Positions 16,871 to 26,427 are shown, counted from the first letter of the stretch. The stretch: DNA of 64,000 nt from JARRNE01 sp963824085 (GCA_963824085.1 CAWGNT010000024.1:248001-312000); one strand, 5' to 3'. Numbers and translations: made by a program. The notes: a model not told the origin generated them from the letters alone.

Positions 16871-17893
16871 ATGTCTATCAACGTTTACTACGACAAAGAC
16901 GCCGACCTCTCCCTCATCCAGGGTAAGAAGGTCGCCATCATCGGTTACGGCTCCCAGGGGCACGCCCACGCCAACAACCTGAAGGACTCTGGCGTGTCCG
17001 TTACCGTCGGCCTGCGTCCCGGCTCCGCCTCTGCCGCCAAGGCGACCAACGCGGGGCTCGAGGTGAAGCCCATTGGGCAGGCGGTGGCCGATGCCGACGT
17101 CGTCATGGTCCTGGCCCCCGATGAGCACCAAGCAAAGCTCTACCGCGAGGAGATCGCACCGAACATCAAGGAGGGTGCAGCCCTCGCGTTCGCCCATGGC
17201 TTCAACATCCATTTCGGCCAGGTCGAGCCCCGGGAGGACCTGGACGTGATCATGATCGCGCCCAAGGGGCCTGGTCACCTGGTCCGCTCCACCTACACCC
17301 AGGGCGGCGGCGTGCCGAGCCTAATCGCCGTCTACCAGGACGCCACCGGTCAGGCCCGCGATATCGCGCTCGCCTACGCCTCGGCCAACGGCGGCGGACG
17401 TGCCGGGATCATCGAGACCAGCTTTCGGGAGGAGTGCGAGACCGACCTGTTCGGTGAGCAGGTGGTGCTGTGCGGTGGTCTGACCGCCCTGATCAAGGCC
17501 GGCTTCGAGACACTGGTCGAGGCGGGCTACGCCCCGGAGATGGCCTACTTCGAATGTCTGCACGAGGTGAAGCTGATCGTGGACCTGATCTACGAGGGCG
17601 GCATCGCCAACATGCGCTACTCGATCTCCAACACCGCCGAGTACGGCGACATGACGCGCGGTCCGCGCATCGTCACCGATCAGACCAAGGCGGAGATGAA
17701 ACGCATCCTGGCCGACATACAGTCGGGCGAGTTCGCCAAGGAGTTCATCCTCGAGAACCAGGCCGGTGCGCCCAAGATGAAGGCCCTGCGCCGCCTGGGT
17801 GAGGAGCATCAGATCGAGGAGGTTGGCGAGCGCCTGCGCGAGATGATGCCCTGGATCAAGGCATCGAAATTGGTTGACAAGACCAAGAACTGA
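16871..17893 (+). CDS. ilvC: Ketol-acid reductoisomerase (class I)
   Basis: 340 aa short-form enzyme. Converts acetolactate to dihydroxyisovalerate with NADPH and Mg2+. GYGSQGHAHANNLKDSG is the Rossmann loop; the metal-site helices contain AGIIETSFREECETDLFGEQ and FECLHEVKLIVDLIYEGG. Completes an ilvB-ilvH-ilvC cluster. A terminator follows 25 bp downstream. Confidence 0.97.
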   Translation: MSINVYYDKDADLSLIQGKKVAIIGYGSQGHAHANNLKDSGVSVTVGLRPGSASAAKATNAGLEVKPIGQAVADADVVMVLAPDEHQAKLYREEIAPNIKEGAALAFAHGFNIHFGQVEPREDLDVIMIAPKGPGHLVRSTYTQGGGVPSLIAVYQDATGQARDIALAYASANGGGRAGIIETSFREECETDLFGEQVVLCGGLTALIKAGFETLVEAGYAPEMAYFECLHEVKLIVDLIYEGGIANMRYSISNTAEYGDMTRGPRIVTDQTKAEMKRILADIQSGEFAKEFILENQAGAPKMKALRRLGEEHQIEEVGERLREMMPWIKASKLVDKTKN

Positions 17894-17917
17894 TCCGGCG
17901 TTCGTTGGTGCCACGGA

Positions 17918-17950
17918 AAGGCCGCTGGGCGCCCCGCCTGCGGCCTTTTT
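17918..17950 (+). terminator. Rho-independent terminator of the ilv cluster
   Basis: Stem AAGGCCGC/GCGGCCTT with a GC-rich loop followed by TTTTT. Confidence 0.85.
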
Positions 17951-18053
17951 CGTTCGCAAACGTATACCGAGCTCACCCGACTTCTTTTGGTTCTGGACGA
18001 GAGGGGACTCGCCGCTCCCGCCGGGCAGCCGGCAACAGGGAGGCTGTCGTCTG

Positions 18054-18848
18054 TCACGCGATCGCGCGCACCACGCCTCCGTCCACCCTGAGCGCCGCAC
18101 CATTGGTCGCGGACGCCGCTTCGCTGCACGCGTAGACGATCATGTTGGCCACTTCGTCCACGCTCGCGAAGCGCTGCAGGAGCGACGAAGGGCGTGCGTG
18201 CTCGAAAAATTCCTTCTCCATAGTCTCGAGGTCGACACCGCGCTGATCCGCCATGCGCTCCACGAAGGTTCCGACGCCCTCGGATCGCGTCGGGCCGGGC
18301 AAGACGCTGTTCACCGTGATGCCCGTCCCTGCCGTCGTCTCGGCGATGCCTCGGGCGATGGCCAGCTGGGCGGTCTTGGTCATCCCGTAATGGATCATCT
18401 CGGCAGGGATCTGCAACGCCGACTCGCTGGAGATGAAGATGATCCGGCCCCAGTTGCGCTCGCGCATGCCTTTCAGATAGTGGCGCGATAGGCGCACGCC
18501 GCTCATCACGTTGGTCTCGAAAAAGCGCAGCCAATCCGCGTCGCTGATTTCTTCGAACGGCTTCGGCTCGAAGATCCCAACGTTGTTCACCAGGATATCC
18601 AGGGTAGGGACTGCCTCGATGAGCTCGCGGCACTCCCGTGCTGTCGACAGGTCGGCGGCGACCCCTTGGACGTCCGCTCCGGGGATGGCCTTCCGGATCT
18701 GCGCTGCCGCGGCGTCGCTTCGCTCACAGGTGCGGCCGTTCACCACCACGGCTGCGCCCTCTCGGGCGAGTCCAAGGGCCGCGGCAAACCCGATGCCGGC
18801 GGTCGAGCCGGTGACCAATGCCCGCTTGCCTTGCAGATGCAGATCCAT
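18054..18848 (-). CDS. Short-chain dehydrogenase/reductase
   Basis: 264 aa classical SDR. Cofactor loop TGSTAGIGFAAALGLA, structural NNVG (LVNNVGIFEP), catalytic Ser in FISSESALQ and the Tyr/Lys pair in HYGMTKTAQLA. The NGR at the end of beta-2 suggests NADP preference. Substrate unknown; E. coli YgfF/BdcA-like and fabG-like proteins share these features. Stands alone between ilvC and a repeat-bearing intergenic region. Confidence 0.88.
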   Translation of the reverse strand: MDLHLQGKRALVTGSTAGIGFAAALGLAREGAAVVVNGRTCERSDAAAAQIRKAIPGADVQGVAADLSTARECRELIEAVPTLDILVNNVGIFEPKPFEEISDADWLRFFETNVMSGVRLSRHYLKGMRERNWGRIIFISSESALQIPAEMIHYGMTKTAQLAIARGIAETTAGTGITVNSVLPGPTRSEGVGTFVERMADQRGVDLETMEKEFFEHARPSSLLQRFASVDEVANMIVYACSEAASATNGAALRVDGGVVRAIA

Positions 18849-19193
18849 GTTCGCTCCTTTAGGGAAATAATATTGTTGGGTTTGATCGTTCCCGTGTTGG
18901 CGGGAGGCGATTAGTCCTGAAACTCAGCCGGAACGCTTTGCACTCCATCCGTGGGGCCTAGATCCCGGCAACGCAATATGGCCGCGGTATAGGCGGCGAG
19001 CTCCGGCGGCTTGTCTTTGAAGCCCAGCGTGCGTCGCGCCCTTGACGCATTTGCGCCAAAGAGGTCCGAACGACGGGGACATCCGCGCTGGGCGGCCTCC
19101 TCAGGGGCGGGCCCTTACCGCAATTCTGGATGTCCGGCGTTCGTTGGCGAGAAGACATCCGCCTCCGACCTCGGAGGCGGGCGATGTCGAACC
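18849..19193. other. Intergenic with gene remnant, dispersed repeat and hairpin
   Basis: 345 bp. A reverse-strand open frame without start (about 18911-19110, containing RARRTLGFKDKPPELAAYTA) looks like a coding remnant. Its last codons coincide with a copy of the dispersed repeat listed at 18911-18975. A perfect 9-bp hairpin CGCCTCCGA-CC-TCGGAGGCG (19161-19180) follows the tusE-like stop and may end its transcription, although no T-run is present. Confidence 0.4.
18911..18975 (+). repeat. Dispersed repeat, copy A (truncated)
   Basis: Shares the string CGCTTTGCACTCCATCC...GGGGCCT.GATCCCGGC with copies at 50627-50703 and, inverted, 61120-61195. In this copy the terminal ATCCCGGC hairpin is incomplete. 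Confidence 0.6.
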
Positions 19194-19541
19194 TTAGCAG
19201 ACCTGGCAGTAATGTTCCGGCAGCCCCGCAAGCCGGGCTGCCTGTTTGCTCCCGCCGTTCGGGAACAAGACGTCCAGGGTCTTGCGGGTGCAGCGGCCAC
19301 TCACCGTGAGCTGTGCACCGACACCCTTGATGATGAGGCGCGGGGAAGGCGGATGATGGAAGACGGCGTAATAATTGCGCAGAAACTCGATTACTGCCCA
19401 GTGGCACTCCGTAAGCGTCATGCCTTCCTGTTTGGCCAGGCCGATTGCGATATCCCTATCCCAGTCGTCGAATCTGGCCAGGTGGCCCGTCGGGTTGAGC
19501 TGAAGCTCTCGACCGGCGATCCGCAAAGCAGTCATAGACAT
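19194..19541 (-). CDS. tusE: TusE/DsrC-family sulfur relay protein
   Basis: 115 aa. The family core is recognisable: NPTGHLARFDDWDRDIAIGL, TLTECHWAVIEFLRNYY and the C-terminal arm GSKQAARLAGLPEHYC. The penultimate-region Cys that receives sulfur is present (HYC), while the second Cys of true DsrC, ten or so residues upstream, is Ala (KQAARLAG), so this is TusE-like rather than DsrC. Unusually the chain continues to a second cysteine, ending CQVC. Expected to act in sulfur transfer, for example tRNA 2-thiolation with TusBCD, none of which is in the window. Confidence 0.85.
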   Translation of the reverse strand: MSMTALRIAGRELQLNPTGHLARFDDWDRDIAIGLAKQEGMTLTECHWAVIEFLRNYYAVFHHPPSPRLIIKGVGAQLTVSGRCTRKTLDVLFPNGGSKQAARLAGLPEHYCQVC

Positions 19542-19950
19542 CTCCCCTGGGGTGGATATTCAACGCCTCGCTTATGTTGTCTTGCGCCTCTGTCGAGCGC
19601 TTCGTCGCCCTCCGGTGGTACGCACCAGAGCTATGTTCGCGTGGGCGTGTCTCTTACCAACTGGTAACTATACCGCACATTTTCCCTATCGACGGTCGGT
19701 GAGCAGATTCAGATCAACCAGCTGTCAGTCGACCGGAGGACCAGGCCCCGAACGAGGTCTTGGCGCAGGTTTCTCACCGCTTGGCACACCGTCGCCGAGG
19801 GCCGCGCCAATTCCGAAAAGCCAGGGGGGCGGGGATGATTCCCAACCTGGGTTCTTCGCACTGGGTCGCCGGACGCATCGGGAAGGCCACTTCTGACTCC
19901 GTTTGGACTAACATGCTGGTAGGTTCGGATGTCCTTTCGGAAGCAATTTC
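19542..19950. other. Divergent promoter region tusE-korA
   Basis: 409 bp between divergent start codons. No convincing ORF, hairpin terminator or known operator was recognised. Confidence 0.5.
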
Positions 19951-21681
19951 ATGAGTCCTCATGCAGCACGCGGCCCCGCGCTCACCCTGTCCGTCGCCAT
20001 CACGGGGTCTGGGGGCAGCGGCGCGGTCACTACCGGGTTGATCCTCCTTGAGGCGATTGCCCAGGCCGGATTTTACGGGCTGATGACGCGATCGGCCGGG
20101 CCGCAGATTCGGGGCGGCGAGTCGGCTGTTATGCTTCGTTTCTCCGACCAGCCAGTGGACAGCATGGGGGATCGCTTCGATTTCCTGGTGGGTCTCGATT
20201 GGCGCAACGTCGACCGTTTCGCGCCGGAGATCGCCCTGGACTCCGGCAGTCAGATCCTAGCTGACCCGGCGGCAGGGGAGGTGCCGGACGTCCTTCTGAC
20301 GTCCGGCGCCCAGGCGCGCCGCGAGCCCTTCAAGTCGATCGCGGGGGTTATACCGGACGGCCGCATCAATATGGCCGCCTTGGGCGTCCTGGGTGCGGTG
20401 CTGGGCCTGCCGATGGATGCGCTGGAGGCAGGGACGCGCCGCGTTTTAGCCTCGAAGCACGAGGGTGTCACCGAGTCGGCGGTCGCCTGCATCCGGCACG
20501 CCTACAGCATGGAGCGGGAGGCAAGACCCGCCTTGCCCGCCCCCGCCCACGCCCCACCTGATCGTTGGAACCTGAGCGGGAACGAGGCCGCCGGTCTCGG
20601 CGCACTGCGCGGCGGCGTGCGCTTTGTGGCCGCCTATCCCATCACTCCGGCCACGGAAATTTTGGAGTGGCTTGCCCCTCGCTTGGAGCACCTCGGGGGC
20701 TGTCTGCTCCAGGCCGAGGACGAGCTGGCATCGATCAACATGATCATCGGCGCATCCTTTGGCGGCGTTCCGTCCCTCACCGCCACTTCCGGGCCCGGGC
20801 TCAGCCTCATGGTGGAGGGCTTGGGGCTTGCGGTCGCAAGCGAGACGCCGGTCGTGGTGGTGGACGTCATGCGAGGAGGACCTTCCACCGGTATCCCGAC
20901 CAAGTCCGAGCAGTCCGACCTCAACATTGCGCTCCATGGGCTCCATGGGGACGCGCCGCACCTCGTGCTCGCTCCGCTTTCCATCCGAGACTGTGCCTTC
21001 ACCACTCAGTGGGCAGTTGGGCTCGCCGAGCACCTCCAGGCGGCGGCGATCGTCTTGTCGGATCAGTTGCTCGGGCAGTCCCGGGCGGTGACCGTCCCGC
21101 CGGTCCAGCCGAAAGGGGCGCTCGCCCGCCGCCGATGGCAGGGCCCGGATGGCGAATACATACGCTATGCGCCGACCGACGACGGCATCTCCCCGATGGC
21201 CGTGCCCGGGGACGCGGGCGGCGTGTATACCGCCGACGGTCTCGAGCACAGCCAGTCCGGCGCACCATCGAGTGCGGCGGCGGACCACCAGCAGCAGCTC
21301 GCGAAACGCCGTGCCAAGGTGGATAAGCTCGATTACGGAGAAGCCTGGGCTGAGATCCGGGGAGATGGCCCCCTTTGCATCGTCACCTGGGGCTCGAGCG
21401 CCGGCGCTGCGTTCGAGGCGGCGCACCGCTTGACCTCGGCCGGAATCGCGGTGCGTGTCATTGCGCTGCGCCTCCTGGCGCCGCTGCAGCGTCGAGCGCT
21501 TGTCGACGCCCTGACGCCGGCGGAAAGGGTATGGGTGGTGGAGCTGAACGAGGGGGCCCAGCTCTTTCACTACCTCCATGCGGAGCAGGCAATCCCTGCG
21601 GAGTCGTGCAGCCTCGCCCGCCCCGGGCCGCTTCCGCTGCGCCCCGGGGAGATCGTGAGCGCCGTGACCGAAGCAACCTGA
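19951..21681 (+). CDS. korA: 2-oxoacid:ferredoxin oxidoreductase, fused gamma-alpha subunit (KorA)
   Basis: 576 aa. Residues about 10-190 are the gamma domain (AITGSGGSGAVTTGLILLEA, then AGPQIRGGESA); residues from 205 are the alpha domain (GGVRFVAAYPITPATEILEW, TATSGPGLSLMVEGLGLA), ending in the transketolase-C-like domain (CIVTWGSSAGAAFEAA). Together with KorB it oxidises 2-oxoglutarate (or another 2-oxoacid) to the acyl-CoA with ferredoxin, or runs in reverse in CO2 fixation. The ATG at 19951 gives a complete N-terminus. The partner gene starts 12 bp downstream. Confidence 0.92.
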   Translation: MSPHAARGPALTLSVAITGSGGSGAVTTGLILLEAIAQAGFYGLMTRSAGPQIRGGESAVMLRFSDQPVDSMGDRFDFLVGLDWRNVDRFAPEIALDSGSQILADPAAGEVPDVLLTSGAQARREPFKSIAGVIPDGRINMAALGVLGAVLGLPMDALEAGTRRVLASKHEGVTESAVACIRHAYSMEREARPALPAPAHAPPDRWNLSGNEAAGLGALRGGVRFVAAYPITPATEILEWLAPRLEHLGGCLLQAEDELASINMIIGASFGGVPSLTATSGPGLSLMVEGLGLAVASETPVVVVDVMRGGPSTGIPTKSEQSDLNIALHGLHGDAPHLVLAPLSIRDCAFTTQWAVGLAEHLQAAAIVLSDQLLGQSRAVTVPPVQPKGALARRRWQGPDGEYIRYAPTDDGISPMAVPGDAGGVYTADGLEHSQSGAPSSAAADHQQQLAKRRAKVDKLDYGEAWAEIRGDGPLCIVTWGSSAGAAFEAAHRLTSAGIAVRVIALRLLAPLQRRALVDALTPAERVWVVELNEGAQLFHYLHAEQAIPAESCSLARPGPLPLRPGEIVSAVTEAT

Positions 21682-21693
21682 AGAGAGGTTCCG

Positions 21694-22518
21694 ATGAGCG
21701 TTCCCGCGCTGCATGCGAAGGACTACAAGTCCGCCATCAAACCCATCTGGTGTCCGGGCTGCGGAGACTTCGCCGTACTCTCGGTCGTCACCAAGGCGTT
21801 GGCGCACCTCGCGCTGCCGAGGGAGCAGGTGGCCATGGTATCTGGCATCGGCTGCTCGTCCCGGCTGCCCGCTTACGTGGAGAGCTACGGATTCCACGGG
21901 GTGCACGGCCGAGCGTTGGCCGTGGCGTCCGGCCTTAAGGCAGCCCGGCCGGACCTGACGGTCCTGGTGGCCGGCGGCGACGGCGATGGTTTCTCCATCG
22001 GCGGCAATCACTTCCTGCACGCCTGCCGTCGCAACATGGATTTGACCTATATTGTGATGGACAACGAGGTGTACGGAATGACCAAGGGTCAGGCCTCGCC
22101 CACCACAGCCCCGGAGTGGAGCCGCAGTAAGATGACGCCCCACGGTTCCGGTGTGCGCCGCTTCAAGCCGGCCGCCATTGCGCTGGCTTCTGGTGCGAGC
22201 TTCATCGCTCGCGGATTCTCGGGGGACCCGGCCCTCTTGACCCGTCTCCTGGTGCAGGCGATCCGCCACCGCGGGTTCTCGTTCCTGCACGTGCTGAGCC
22301 CATGCCAGACCTTCCGCCCTGAGCAAAAGGAGTGGAAGCACGCGGTCCATCCCCTCGCCGAGAACCCGACCAGCAACGCGGTGGAGGCGGCCCGGCTGAT
22401 CCAGGCCGACGACAGCATGTCCGTGGGATTGATCTATGCAGAAGAGCTGCCGGTGTGGCAGCCGAGTAGCGAGGTTACCGCCACTTTGGAGGCGGTTGAA
22501 GAGGAGCTGCGGGTATGA
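21694..22518 (+). CDS. korB: 2-oxoacid:ferredoxin oxidoreductase beta subunit (KorB)
   Basis: 274 aa ThDP-binding subunit. IWCPGCGDFAVLSV and GIGCSSRLPAY supply Fe-S/ThDP-site cysteines; GGDGDGFSIGGNHFLHACRRN is the Mg-ThDP site and DNEVYGMTKGQASPTT follows. The two-subunit architecture matches bacterial KorAB. GAGAGG precedes the ATG. The stop overlaps the next gene by 4 bases. Confidence 0.93.
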   Translation: MSVPALHAKDYKSAIKPIWCPGCGDFAVLSVVTKALAHLALPREQVAMVSGIGCSSRLPAYVESYGFHGVHGRALAVASGLKAARPDLTVLVAGGDGDGFSIGGNHFLHACRRNMDLTYIVMDNEVYGMTKGQASPTTAPEWSRSKMTPHGSGVRRFKPAAIALASGASFIARGFSGDPALLTRLLVQAIRHRGFSFLHVLSPCQTFRPEQKEWKHAVHPLAENPTSNAVEAARLIQADDSMSVGLIYAEELPVWQPSSEVTATLEAVEEELRV

Positions 22519-23042
22519 GCGATGTCGAGAGAGAGCCGATCGCGTCCGTGCCTGAGTTTCTGGCGCATGCCCTCGAGCTCGAGGTGGAGGCCCGCGATCG
22601 TTACCGCGAGATGGCCGATTGCATGGAGGTGCACCATAACCCCGAGGTCGCGGAGCTCTTCAGCGAGATGGCGCACTACAGCGAGCTGCACGTACGCGAG
22701 GTGCAGCTGCGGGCGCACGGCATCGAGCTGCCGGCCATCGCCCCCTGGGGCTTCAAGTGGAGCTGTCCGGATAGTCCTGAGGCACCCTGTGCGGAGGATG
22801 CCCACTACCTCATGAGCAGGCGCCAGGCGTTACAGCTGGCACTTCACAACGAGACTCGGGCGAGGGACTTCTACCTCCGCGTTGCGACCGGTTCCCAGGT
22901 CACCGAGGTTCGCGCCCTTGCCCAGGAGATGGCGGGTGAGGAACAGCTTCACGTCGAGCTCCTGACAGAGTGGATTGCCCGCGCGGCAAACGGCGCAGAG
23001 GAGCTTCCCGAGGATCTCGACCCGCCAAACTCCCCCGAATAG
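22515..23042 (+). CDS. Ferritin-like diiron protein coupled to KorAB
   Basis: 175 aa, mostly helical. Two sets of diiron-type ligands occur: ELEVEARDRYREM with EMAHYSELHVREV, and LHNETRARDFYLRV with EMAGEEQLHVELLTEW. This is the erythrin/rubrerythrin-like ferritin family. Its ATG overlaps the korB stop (ATGA), so expression is tightly coupled to the oxygen-sensitive Kor enzyme; a protective or iron-supply role is an inference from that coupling. Confidence 0.85.
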   Translation: MSDVEREPIASVPEFLAHALELEVEARDRYREMADCMEVHHNPEVAELFSEMAHYSELHVREVQLRAHGIELPAIAPWGFKWSCPDSPEAPCAEDAHYLMSRRQALQLALHNETRARDFYLRVATGSQVTEVRALAQEMAGEEQLHVELLTEWIARAANGAEELPEDLDPPNSPE

Positions 23043-23072
23043 GGCAGCGGTTCAAGTGCTGTCTCTATAGCC

Positions 23073-23543
23073 TCAGGGCTCTCGGGTATAGCGACCGCGT
23101 CGAACGCCCTGCAGCAGCGCGGCAAAGTCGTCCCCGCTGACGCGGACGAGGTTCTCGTGATCACCGGCCTCGAAATACACATGAGCGAGCGTGGTTAGCG
23201 CCTCGTCGAGGAAGGTCTCCACGCCGTAGGCGGGCCCCAGGGGCGGAACGGCGCCTGAAGCGCAGTCGGGGAGCAGGGGCGCGAGGTCAGACTCCTCGTC
23301 CAGCCCGAAGGTGCGGCCCGTGTCTCCGTTCAGGGCGTCGAGGTGGAGCCATTGGTCGCCGCGCACCACGACCATGGCGTGGCCCCGGTCGTCTCTCACC
23401 ATCACCGCCTTGGCCATATGGTCTTGGGGGACATGGGCCGCCTCTGCCGTCTCGTGGGTCGATCCCGTTCGATGGTGCGGCGTCAGCTCGAAGTGGACAT
23501 TCCGTGCCGTCAGGTAGCTCTCAATTGTCGGTGCGATGGCCAT
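23073..23543 (-). CDS. YbaK/EbsC-type aminoacyl-tRNA deacylase
   Basis: 156 aa. The YbaK fold is indicated by VHFELTPHHRTGSTHETAEAAHV, the catalytic lysine segment MAKAVMVRDDRGHAMVVV and a GAVPPLGPAYGVETFLDEAL loop. Family members hydrolyse mischarged tRNAs such as Cys- or Ala-tRNAPro in trans. The convergent KorAB unit ends 30 bp away. Confidence 0.82.
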   Translation of the reverse strand: MAIAPTIESYLTARNVHFELTPHHRTGSTHETAEAAHVPQDHMAKAVMVRDDRGHAMVVVRGDQWLHLDALNGDTGRTFGLDEESDLAPLLPDCASGAVPPLGPAYGVETFLDEALTTLAHVYFEAGDHENLVRVSGDDFAALLQGVRRGRYTREP

Positions 23544-23641
23544 TTCCCACCTCCTGTTCGTGGACTTGATGTCTGCGTTCCATCCTAAAGGTGGTTCACG
23601 TGGGCGAAGAGGTCAACCGGTGGGCACTGGCGCCACGACCG

Positions 23642-24556
23642 TTAGCCAAGCAGCTTGATGAGCGATACGAGGCCCAGAATCACGGTCAGCACGCCCACGG
23701 CCCCGCGGACCAGCGCCTCGGGCAGGCGCTTCACCGTCAGGGTTGCCATCGGCACGGAAAGCAAGGCGCCGCACGTTAACGGAGCCGCCAAGGCCCAATC
23801 GATCTGGCGGTGCAGGATCACATAGGCCGCGAGCCCGATCAGGCAGGTGAATGCCTCGGCGACTGACGTGATGGCAACCGCATGCTTGGCAGGCATGCCC
23901 GACACCACCTGGCCTGCGGTGACCAGCGGTCCATAGCCGCCGCCCGAAAGGCCCTTGTTGAAGGCGGCGACCAAGCCTACCGTGATGATGCTCCCGGCCC
24001 GGTAGGCGATTCGGCGTCGCGCTGTCGCCAGGGTCAGTACACCCATGCCGAGCACGATGACCACAATCGCGAGCGAAAACCAATGCTTCGGGATGTTGAG
24101 AGCCACGACCGCGGCGATGATGGCCCCCACGGCGCTGAGCACGGTCAAGAGCACGACTGTACGGCGCACCCGGTGGTCGCGCAGCAGATCAACGTTGCCG
24201 TCTCGGTGATGCAGGGCGCCAGCCGTGAGTCCGGTCAGGAGCTCGGAGAATAGAACCGCGGGCACGATCTGCAGAGGCTCGAAGCCGGCGATCAGAAGCA
24301 GGGGGGCCAAGGTGGTCCCATATCCCATACCCAGGCTGGAATCCACGTACTCGCACAGGAGCGCGGCGAAGAACACGGCGAGCAGAGCCTGCACCGACAT
24401 GGCGTCCAAGAAGCTGGGCAGCATGTGCCACCGGGGCATTGCTCCGTGAAGCACGGTCACGGCGACAATAGCGGTGACGAGCGTCAGCCACAGGACTACG
24501 CGGCGACGGTGCCACGCGTAGAAACTGCCTAAGGACGAAACGGCTTCACGGACCAT
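23642..24556 (-). CDS. TSUP-family sulfite/sulfonate exporter (TauE/SafE)
   Basis: 304 aa polytopic membrane protein with eight or more hydrophobic segments. The TauE/SafE double-repeat is seen in FAALLCEYVDSSLGMGYGTTLAPLLL and VGLVAAFNKGLSGGGYGPLVTAGQ (each carrying the G-x-G-x-G turn). Exports sulfite, sulfonates or related anions in known cases. It is divergent from the sigma-54 activator, which may regulate it. Confidence 0.85.
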   Translation of the reverse strand: MVREAVSSLGSFYAWHRRRVVLWLTLVTAIVAVTVLHGAMPRWHMLPSFLDAMSVQALLAVFFAALLCEYVDSSLGMGYGTTLAPLLLIAGFEPLQIVPAVLFSELLTGLTAGALHHRDGNVDLLRDHRVRRTVVLLTVLSAVGAIIAAVVALNIPKHWFSLAIVVIVLGMGVLTLATARRRIAYRAGSIITVGLVAAFNKGLSGGGYGPLVTAGQVVSGMPAKHAVAITSVAEAFTCLIGLAAYVILHRQIDWALAAPLTCGALLSVPMATLTVKRLPEALVRGAVGVLTVILGLVSLIKLLG

Positions 24557-24844
24557 GGCGAACCCCCATTAAGCTGGATCAACGGCCGAGACTGGAGTCT
24601 CACTGGTGACTAACCAATTTCCGTGCCGTTTGTGTGAGACCAAGCCGGGTCGGCAGGGAGTGTGCGCTATGGTTGGCATACAAATATTCTTATTATCAGT
24701 AAGTTATGTGTATTGCTCTGACAGCAGCTAAGCGTCCCTGCCCTCGCCCTCAACGGGCCAAAGAACCTTGCCCAGCTTGCAGCTACGGCCATATTCGCTA
24801 GTATTGCCAGCATATCTCATAGTTCTCCCGTCAGCGCTCGTTGC

Positions 24845-26400
24845 GTGGAACGCTTCATCCCTCTGCTCCTTCAAGTTTGGCAACAGGCCTGTCGACACAT
24901 CCGCATCGACGAGTCCGCCGCGGCCATCTTTGTGGTGCTGAGGGGCCTGCTGCCGCTGGATTGGATGCTCCTTCGCCGTCTGGACCTGTCCCGCAGTCGG
25001 CTCGAAACTTTGGCGATGGCCGGCCCTGAAGCCCTGCCCGTTGAGCCCTTCCATGCTGTTCCGAAAGGGCAGCTCGATGCGCTGATACGCTGGTGCTCGG
25101 GGCAAAAGGTGCTGCGCGATACGGCGGACAATGTTGCTCAGCCAGTTGCCGGGGCTCTTGCCCGGACGGGCTGGCCGGTGCGGTGCTCGCGGGCGGACTC
25201 GTGCTGGAAGGCGATCCGATCGGCGCCCTGATCCTGGGTGCCCGGAAGTCCTCGGCCTTCGGCCCCGAGCATGAGCCGATGCTCGCGGCCTTGCTGGAAC
25301 CGCTCGCGGTAGCGGTGCAGAACGACCGTCAGCTGCGCGAGCTGTCGAGCCTGCGGGAGGCGGCCGAGGCGGACCGGGAGTCACTGCTGGCCCGACTTGG
25401 GCGTCAGGACATCGCGGACACCGTCGTGGGCGCCGAGTCGGGGCTCAAGGAGGTCATGCGGCGCGTGGACCTGGTTGCCCGCGCGGACACGCCGGTGCTC
25501 ATCTTCGGCGAGACCGGCTCGGGAAAGGAGGTAGTGGCGCGTGCCATCCACGCCCGCTCGCGCCGGGCGGCAGGTCCCTTTCTGCGCGTGAACTGCGGGG
25601 CGATCCCGCCGGAGCTGATCGACTCGGAGCTGTTCGGGCACGAGCGCGGCAGCTTCACCGGTGCCTCGGCGCTCCGCAAGGGCTGGTTCGAGCGCGCGGA
25701 CGGCGGGACCCTGTTCCTCGACGAAGTTGGAGAGCTCTCCCGGGGGGCGCAGGTTCGGCTGCTGCGTATCCTGCAGGACGGGACCTTCCAGCGCGTCGGC
25801 GGGCAGCAGCAGCTGAAGGTGGACGTGCGGGTGGTGGCAGCCACTCACCGTGATCTGCGCGCCATGGTGGGGGATGGGCATTTCCGCGAAGACCTCTGGT
25901 ACCGGATCAACGTCTTCCCGATCCACCTACCGCCCCTGCGCGAGCGGCTCGAGGACATCCCCGCCATGGCCTCCCACTTCGCGCTGGGCGCGGCCAAACG
26001 TCTCGGGCTTGCGCCTCAGACCCCCACGATGGACGATATGGCTCGGCTGCTCGCCTATCCCTGGCCGGGCAATGCTCGCGAGCTGTCGGCGGTGATCGAG
26101 CGCGCGGCCATTCTAGGGGACGGCCGCGGGCTGGAGGTGGCCCAGGCGTTGGGCGTCGAGGTGCCGGCGCGGGCGCCCCCCGAAGCGGCACCGGACCCGC
26201 ACGCCGAGAGCGAAGAGCGAATCGTGACCCTGGACGAGCTCAACCGGCGTCACATCGAGACGGCCCTGCGCAAGTGCCTCGGCCGCATCGAAGGCCCCTT
26301 CGGTGCAGCCCGCCAGCTCGGCGTCAACCCCCACACCCTGCGCGCCAGAATGCGCAAGCTCGGCATCGACTGGCAACGCTTTCGCTACTCGCCGCGCTGA
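24845..26400 (+). pseudogene. Sigma-54-dependent activator with N-terminal sensor, one frameshift
   Basis: Two overlapping open segments, 24845-25231 (GTG start, MERFIPLLLQVWQQACRHIR, GAF-like sensor) and the frame entered near 25170 (LAGGLVLEGDPIGALILGA) that runs to 26400, join with one missing base near 25160-25180 to give about 518 aa. The AAA+ part has Walker A GETGSGKEVVARAI, the sigma-54 contact loop ERGSFTGA (usual GAFTGA), Walker B GGTLFLDEVGEL, and a C-terminal Fis-type HTH (FGAARQLGVNPHTLRARMRK). Activates RNA polymerase-sigma-54. Divergent from the TSUP exporter gene; no convincing sigma-54 promoter was seen between them. Confidence 0.85.
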
Positions 26401-26427
26401 GCGCGGAGACGTCAAAACACCAAACCC

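Noticed and set aside
20446..22350. 634-codon reverse open frame across korA and korB
   Set aside because: Shadow frame; both forward genes have complete family motifs.
24557..24844. Sigma-54 promoter between the activator and the TSUP gene
   Set aside because: TTGGCATACAAATATTC has a -24-like GG but lacks the GC at -12.
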